Source: Thioalkalivibrio sp.
GTDB taxonomy: Bacteria > Pseudomonadota > Gammaproteobacteria > SpSt-1174
Reading direction: 5' to 3'
DNA length: 18,397 nt
Assembly: GCA_011046015.1 (NCBI GenBank)
Contig: DSBO01000020.1
Coordinates: 1 to 18,397, forward strand
Shown one piece after another: positions 13,997 through 18,397 of the stretch. Each line of letters opens with the position of its first letter. The stretch's first letter is position 1. Below the pieces are notes generated by a model. It did no database searches and had not been told where the DNA came from. It was given only the letters and a program-made list of their open reading frames with translations. Made by a program: the position numbers and the translations under genes.

Positions 13997-15346
13997 TCAG
14001 AGCAGCAGCACGGTGGCGACCGAGAAGTAGACCAGGATGCCGAACACGTCGACCACCGAGGTGATCAGCGGAGCGCTGGCGGATGCCGGGTCGAGCCCAA
14101 AACGGTTCAGCGCGAACGGCAGTAGCATGCCGAACATGCTGGCCAGGACCACGACCAGCAGCATGGAGATGGCCACAGCGAAGCCGACGTCGGGGCCACC
14201 AAGCCAGGAGCCGGCGCCCATTACGCCAATTCCCAGGGTCGCGCCCAGCGCGGCGGAGACGGCCGCCTCCTTGCCCAAGAGGCGCAGCCAGTCCCGCGCC
14301 TGTACGTCGCCGGTGGCCAGTGCGCGCACCATGAGCGTGGAGGACTGGGCGCCCGCGTTACCGCCGCTGGCGATGACCAGCGGCAGGAAGAACACCAGCG
14401 CCACCACGGTCTCGATCGCCGCCTCGAACAGGGCGATGGCCGTGCCGCTGAGGATGTTCACCACCACCAGCACGATCAGCCAGCCAATGCGCTTGCGGTA
14501 CAGCAGCCCCGCGCTCGCGCGATTCAGGCTCAGGCCCACGGCGCTCATGGAACCGAGCTTGTGAAAGTCCTCCGTGGTCTCCTCCTCCACCACGTCGAGA
14601 ATGTCGTCCACGGTGACGATGCCCCGCAGCATCCCTTCGGCGTCGACCACCGGCAGTACCTCGACGTCGTAATGACGGATCACGCGTGCGGCCTCCTCCT
14701 GGTCTTCGTCGGTACCGATGCGCACGACGTCGTCAGCCGCGAGTTCCTCGACCTTGCTCCAGGGGTGGCCCAGCAGCAGTTCGCGCAGGCCGACCATGCC
14801 ACGCAGGACCCCGCCCTCGTCGGTGACGAACACGGTGTTCACCGTCTCCCCTGCGTCGTGCTGCTCACGGACGTGGTCCAGCGCCCGGCCCACGGTCCAC
14901 TCGGGGCGCACCGCGACGAACTCGGGTGTCATCAGGCGCCCGACGCTGTCCTCGGGGTAGGTGAGCAGGGCCTGCAGCACCTGCTGATCCGCCACCGGCA
15001 GCATGTCCATGAGCAACTCGGTGTGCTCGTCCGGCAGTTCGTCCAGCAGCGCCGCGGCATCGTCGTAGTGCAGCTCGCCAACGAGCCGCGCCTTGTCCTC
15101 GTCCGTCAGCGCCTCGAGCACCTGCCCCTGCAGTTCGGTGGGCAGGTAGGAGAAGACGTTCGCCGCGCGCTCGCGACCAAGCAGGTGGGCGAAGAGGTGC
15201 TCGCGCTCCTCGGAGGGCAGCTCGGGGACGACACGAGCGATGTCCTGGTCGGCGATGGGAGCCAGGATGCCGCGCAGCGCGTCCCAGTCCCGGGTCGCGA
15301 TCAGCTCGGGCAGGGACTCGGGCGGCGTGGCAGCGGTCTCGGCCAT
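13997..15346 (-). CDS. mgtE: Magnesium channel/transporter MgtE (downstream copy)
   Basis: A Mg2+-gated Mg2+ channel of the inner membrane. The 449 residues show the full layout: an N-domain of helical repeats (about 10-130), two CBS domains (about 138-260, with LMTPEFVAVRPEWTV and VLPVVDAEGMLRGIVTVDDI), a plug helix region (EEETTEDFHKLGSM), and five membrane helices from about 285. The pore signature GGNAGAQSSTLMVRALATGD (328-347) is complete, and Asp433 in TSVVDVFGI matches the pore Asp of Thermus MgtE. The ATG at 15346 follows the stop of the second mgtE by 9 bp, with a GAGGAG ribosome site. The two genes form a tandem pair with clear homology along their whole length. It ends facing the ectC terminator. 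Confidence 0.96.
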   Translation of the reverse strand: MAETAATPPESLPELIATRDWDALRGILAPIADQDIARVVPELPSEEREHLFAHLLGRERAANVFSYLPTELQGQVLEALTDEDKARLVGELHYDDAAALLDELPDEHTELLMDMLPVADQQVLQALLTYPEDSVGRLMTPEFVAVRPEWTVGRALDHVREQHDAGETVNTVFVTDEGGVLRGMVGLRELLLGHPWSKVEELAADDVVRIGTDEDQEEAARVIRHYDVEVLPVVDAEGMLRGIVTVDDILDVVEEETTEDFHKLGSMSAVGLSLNRASAGLLYRKRIGWLIVLVVVNILSGTAIALFEAAIETVVALVFFLPLVIASGGNAGAQSSTLMVRALATGDVQARDWLRLLGKEAAVSAALGATLGIGVMGAGSWLGGPDVGFAVAISMLLVVVLASMFGMLLPFALNRFGLDPASASAPLITSVVDVFGILVYFSVATVLLL

Positions 15347-15355
15347 GGGATCTCC

Positions 15356-16720
15356 TCAGCCCCCCGTCCCGGGCAGCTCGAGCAGCGCCACGGCCAGGGA
15401 GAAGTAGAGGAGGATGCCGACGATGTCGGCGGCGGAGGTCACCAGCGGCACACTGGCGGTGGCCGGATCCAGGCGCAGGCGCTGGAGGATCAGTGGCAGC
15501 ATCATGCCCACCAGGCTGCCCATGGTGACCACCAGGGTCATGGCGACGGCCACCAGCAGGGCGAGCTCCGCCCCGCCGCGCCAGAATCCCAGCAGGGCGA
15601 TGGCCAGCCCCATGGTGAGCCCGAGCGCCACCGAGACGAAGAGCTCGCGTCCCCACAGGCGCAACCAGTCACGCGCCTCCACGTCGCCGGTGGCCAGCGC
15701 GCGCACCATCAGCGTGGCGGATTGCGCACCGGCGTTCCCGCCGCCAGCGATGATCAGGGGCAGGAACACCACCAGCACCACCAGCGCCTCGATCGTCTCC
15801 GCGAAGCCCGCCATGATGGCGCCACCGACGAGGTTCAGCGCGACCAGCACCAGCAACCAGCCGATGCGCTTGCGATACAGCAGTGACAAGCCCGCATCGC
15901 GCAGGCTGAGATTGAGGGCCCCCACCGAACCGAACTTGTGGAAGTCCTCCGTCGTCTCCTCCTCGACCACGTCCATCACGTCGTCGACGGTAACGATGCC
16001 GAGCACGACGTTGTCGTCGTCCACCACGGGCAGCACCTCGATGTCATAGTGCTGGATCAGGCGCGCGGCCTCGGTGCGGTCGGCCTGGGCGTTGATCGAG
16101 ACGGCGGGCCCGGGCGGCAGCTTCTCCACCGGATCGGTGGCACGCCGGAGGATGAAATGCTTGAGCGGCAGGGTGTGCATCAGGTGGCGATCCTCATCCA
16201 CGACCAGGATCACGTTCACCGTCTCGCCCCGGGCGCTGTGCTCGCGGATATGAGCCAGGCTGTCAGTCACCGTCCAGTCCGGACGCACGGTCACGAACTC
16301 CGGTGTCATCAGGCGCCCGACACTGTGCTCGGGATAACCCAGCAGGGTTAGGGCACGGCGCACGGCCCCAAAGGGCAGCAACCGCAACAGGCGGCGCACC
16401 TCGTCGGGAGGCAGGTCTTCGAGCAGTGCCGTCAGGTCGTCCGGGGCCAGCTCCGAGAGCACGTGGCGCGCCGCGCGCGGCGACATGCCCGCCAGCAGGC
16501 GATACTGGCAGGACGGCTCCAGGTAGGAGAACACATCGACCTTGCGGCCGCGGGGCAGGGCATCGAACACGCGCGGAATCTGCGCCTCGTCCAGCGCCAT
16601 CAGCGCACGCGCGATGTCCTGGATACGCATCAGGTCCAGCACGTCGTGCAGGCGCGGCCAGTCCTCGCGGTCGAGAAGCTCGCGGATCTCGCTCAGAAAC
16701 TGTTCGAATTCGTTATCCAG
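15356..16720 (-). CDS. mgtE: Magnesium channel/transporter MgtE (upstream copy), start uncertain
   Basis: A second MgtE of about 454 residues, with N-domain, two CBS domains (LMTPEFVTVRPDWTV; VLPVVDDDNVVLGIVTVDDV), plug helix (EEETTEDFHKFGSV) and five membrane helices including GGNAGAQSATLMVRALATGD. The first in-frame ATG (16642) cuts off about 26 residues that clearly belong to the N-domain (DNEFEQFLSEIRELL, then EDWPRLHDVL). The frame is open back to a CTG at 16718-16720, preceded two codons earlier by a TGA. An ATG at 16728-16730 lies in another frame and would join if one C of CCC (16719-16721 area) were removed. So either a rare CTG start or an inserted base is needed, and I place the start at 16720. 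It precedes the other mgtE by 9 bp in the same operon. The paired copies may differ in metal preference or Mg2+ set point, which is inference. Confidence 0.92.
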   Translation of the reverse strand: MDNEFEQFLSEIRELLDREDWPRLHDVLDLMRIQDIARALMALDEAQIPRVFDALPRGRKVDVFSYLEPSCQYRLLAGMSPRAARHVLSELAPDDLTALLEDLPPDEVRRLLRLLPFGAVRRALTLLGYPEHSVGRLMTPEFVTVRPDWTVTDSLAHIREHSARGETVNVILVVDEDRHLMHTLPLKHFILRRATDPVEKLPPGPAVSINAQADRTEAARLIQHYDIEVLPVVDDDNVVLGIVTVDDVMDVVEEETTEDFHKFGSVGALNLSLRDAGLSLLYRKRIGWLLVLVALNLVGGAIMAGFAETIEALVVLVVFLPLIIAGGGNAGAQSATLMVRALATGDVEARDWLRLWGRELFVSVALGLTMGLAIALLGFWRGGAELALLVAVAMTLVVTMGSLVGMMLPLILQRLRLDPATASVPLVTSAADIVGILLYFSLAVALLELPGTGG

Positions 16721-16935
16721 GGCTCGTCATCCGGGACGTCGGTCAGGGTCGGGCGAAGGGGGCGCCGGCACGCAGGCCTGCAGTAACAGGACGCCAGCGC
16801 GGTTCTACGCGGCATGATGCATGCCGGGGTCCATGATAACGCCTGTGGATGACAGGTAATAGACAGGGCGGGAACGGGAGACCCGCGATCGGTGGCGGGT
16901 GGCGCAAGCGCGCCAGAGACGATCGCGCAGCGCGC
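16721..16935. other. 215 bp gap between the DsrE-like gene and mgtE, with two small hairpins
   Basis: No gene is supported here. CGGCATG/CATGCCG (16810-16826, 3-base loop) and TGGCGC/GCGCCA (16900-16915, 4-base loop) are perfect short inverted repeats. The latter lies 21 bases beyond the DsrE-like stop and may be a weak terminator without a T-run. On the minus strand TATCAT (16833-16838) could be a -10 for the mgtE pair, but I see no good -35. Confidence 0.35.
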
Positions 16936-17412
16936 TCAGCGCATGTACGCGTAACCCTCTTCCCGCTGCAGGCGGATCAGCTCGGCATCCCCATTGGGTA
17001 CCATGGTGACGAAACCGTGGATATCCCTGGGTAACAAATCGTAACGCACGCGCGCGGCCAGCTGGCACATCCGAAATTCGATCGGTCCGGCGGCAGCAAG
17101 GCTCTCGGCCCGGGCCATCAGCGGTCCGTAGCCATCGAGCTTGCCGAGCGTGAAGAAGGGAATCGCGTTGCCGTGAATGAGGACGACGATCGACATCTCG
17201 AACGGGTTGGCGCCATACAGCCTGTTCAGCTCGCTCACCCGGCCGAGCACATCATTGAACTCCTCGGCGCTGGCGGTGGTGACATCGAACACCACCCGCT
17301 GGGCGGCGTAGGGATAGTCGACCGACTTGCTGACGCCCCAGGGCGCCACGGGTTCAGCCCGGGCCGAAAGCGCCAGCAGCGTCAACACGAGTACTAGGAT
17401 GGACCTGACCAT
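16936..17412 (-). CDS. Secreted DsrE/DsrF-like small protein
   Basis: A 158-residue protein with a clear Sec signal peptide (MVRSILVLVLTLLALSARA, cut expected after residue 19), so periplasmic. The mature part has a DsrE-type alpha-beta fold signature: FDVTTASAEEFNDVLGRVSE, a MSIVVLIHGNAIPFF strand with turn, EFRMCQLAARVRYDLLPRDI with the single conserved-position Cys116, and the closing VTMVPNGDAELIRLQREEGY. Cytoplasmic DsrE relatives carry sulfane sulfur on such a cysteine. Secreted single-Cys forms are common in proteobacteria, but their job is not settled. A GAAGGG ribosome site precedes ATG 17412. It lies between the EAL gene (102 bp upstream) and mgtE (215 bp downstream), probably transcribed on its own. 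Linking it to sulfur oxidation in this host is a guess. Confidence 0.85.
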   Translation of the reverse strand: MVRSILVLVLTLLALSARAEPVAPWGVSKSVDYPYAAQRVVFDVTTASAEEFNDVLGRVSELNRLYGANPFEMSIVVLIHGNAIPFFTLGKLDGYGPLMARAESLAAAGPIEFRMCQLAARVRYDLLPRDIHGFVTMVPNGDAELIRLQREEGYAYMR

Positions 17413-17514
17413 GACAACCCTTCATCTTCTCGTCGTTGCGTGTTACCGATAGACGAGCAGACGCGGCCAATTAGTCCATCGGCGCCCCAGGCGGGTGGCG
17501 CGGCGCGTGAAGGG

Positions 17515-18397
17515 CTAGCGTTCGGCTCGCGGCGCCCACACCGTGCCGACGGAAGCTGCGGTCCGGGCCTTCGGCCAGGCGCCCTGACCCAGCCAGTGTT
17601 CCACGGCCAGCGCCTCCATGGGACGTGCCAGGTAATAGCCCTGGGCCATGTCGCAGCCGTAGGCCGCGAGCGCATCCATCTCCGCCTGACCGTCCACCCC
17701 CTCGGCGACCACCGTCATGTTGAGGTAGTGCGAGAGCGCGATCGTGGACTCCACGATGCGGCCGACGCGCCGGTTCTCGAGCATGCGCGTGACGAGGGAC
17801 CGATCGATCTTGACGGTGTTGGCGGGAATCTCGTGCAGGTAGGAGAGCGAGGAATAGCCGGTGCCGAAGTCGTCGATGGACAGGCCGATGCCCTGCTCGC
17901 GCACGCGGCGCAGGGCATCGAGCGCGGTGTCGGCGTCCTCCATGATCGCCGACTCCGTCACCTCGAGCTGCAGGCAGCCCGGCGGCAGCCCGTGATCGTC
18001 GAGGCGCTCGCCGATCACATCCGGCAGCCACTCATCGTGCAGGTTCTTCACCGAGACGTTGACGGCCATGCCGATGTCGAAGCCCGTCGCCTTCCATCAC
18101 GCGAGCTGGCCGATGGCCTCCTCCACCACCCAGCGCGAGAGCGGCGAGATGAGGTCGGTATTCTCGACATTGGGGATGAAATCGCCGGGCGGCACCATGC
18201 CCCGGGCGGGGTGACGCCAGCGCACCAGCGCCTCGACACCCTCGACCCGGCCGCTTGCGAGATTCAGCTTGGGCTGGTAGTGCAACAGCAGCTGGCGTTC
18301 GCGAATTGCCACCAGGAGCTCGCCCATCAGGGCCAGGTTGGCGCGGCTGGTGCGGTCGGTGTGGATGTCATACAGGGCGTAGCGCAGGCCCCGGTGC
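17515..18397 (-). pseudogene. GGDEF/EAL-type cyclic-di-GMP protein, C-terminal part, interrupted by in-frame TGA
   Basis: The C-terminal EAL phosphodiesterase domain of a larger signalling protein whose 5' part lies beyond the right edge. The first residues (GLRYALYDIHTDRTSRANLAL) look like the end of a GGDEF domain and linker. The EAL domain starts MGELLVAIRERQLLLHYQPK and contains EALVRW (the EAL signature), NVSVKNL, LEVTESAIMED, DDFGTGYSSLSYL, VKIDRSL, VAEGVD and QGYYLARPM, so all usual metal and substrate residues are present. A TGA at 18097-18099 breaks the frame between EEAIGQLA and WKATGFDIGMAVNVS without any shift. The position is variable in the family, so the lost residue cannot be named. 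Without readthrough the N-terminal piece would lack the catalytic core. A restart at ATG 18069 could give a 184-residue fragment without the EAL motif. Confidence 0.85.

Noticed and set aside
13846..14064. A 72-codon plus-strand frame after the terminator
   Set aside because: Arg/Pro-rich, starts directly after a strong terminator with no promoter or ribosome site, and ends inside mgtE antisense.
14561..15886. A 441-codon plus-strand frame opposite the mgtE genes
   Set aside because: Low-complexity His/Gln/Val-rich shadow of two clearly conserved mgtE genes, with no ribosome site or family motif.
2116..18099. Use of TGA as a sense codon (Trp or selenocysteine), given two in-frame TGAs
   Set aside because: TGA ends many intact genes here, including coupled TGATG and GTGA overlaps. 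The EAL site is not a conserved Trp, and no selenocysteine-type hairpin or family precedent is evident.

Overview
The window is a GC-rich, tightly packed bacterial chromosome segment. The gene content (glcDEF, truC, a Tat-exported TRAP binding protein, ectABC, MgtE, periplasmic DsrE-like protein, GGDEF/EAL protein) fits a salt-adapted gammaproteobacterium. A Chromatiales/Ectothiorhodospiraceae-like host is my best guess, but it is an inference from gene content only. No rRNA, tRNA, CRISPR array, insertion sequence or phage gene was found.

Left block (1-6215, all minus). Reading in the direction of transcription: glcD-glcE-glcF (glycolate oxidase, genes abutting or overlapping), then a 163 bp gap, then a tripartite TRAP transporter dctP-dctQ-dctM that runs off the left edge. 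The obvious reading is uptake of a small hydroxy- or keto-acid (glycolate, lactate or pyruvate type) and its oxidation by the membrane-associated GlcDEF complex. Each TRAP gene carries one lesion: an in-frame TGA at a conserved Trp in dctP, and single missing bases in dctQ and dctM. The glc genes are intact.

Middle block (6375-13771, all plus). truC (tRNA pseudouridine synthase), a GIY-YIG small protein and trhA (hemolysin III/PAQR family) overlap as a translationally coupled set. They are followed by a phospholipase D-VTT membrane fusion (frameshifted late) that overlaps an endonuclease/exonuclease/phosphatase-family gene. Next comes a small unrecognised protein with a CxC...C pattern and its own good sigma-70-like promoter. 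Then comes the ectoine operon ectABC, preceded by an extended -10 promoter and an approximately 140 nt leader. That leader holds an orphan Shine-Dalgarno-like sequence and a large stem-loop. The operon ends in an 18 bp perfect stem that works on paper as a bidirectional terminator.

Right block (13997-18397, all minus). In transcription order: a GGDEF/EAL cyclic-di-GMP protein (5' end off the window, interrupted by an in-frame TGA), a small secreted DsrE-like protein, and two tandem paralogous mgtE magnesium channel genes.

The block junctions are divergent at 6216-6374 and convergent at 13772-13996. Ectoine synthesis, two Mg channels and the membrane-lipid genes together suggest osmotic and ionic stress adaptation, though nothing here shows co-regulation. 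The most interesting unexplained items are the ectA leader RNA, the small CxC protein between the lipid operon and ectABC, and the concentration of gene-breaking lesions in the TRAP operon. No clearly new multi-gene system was recognised.
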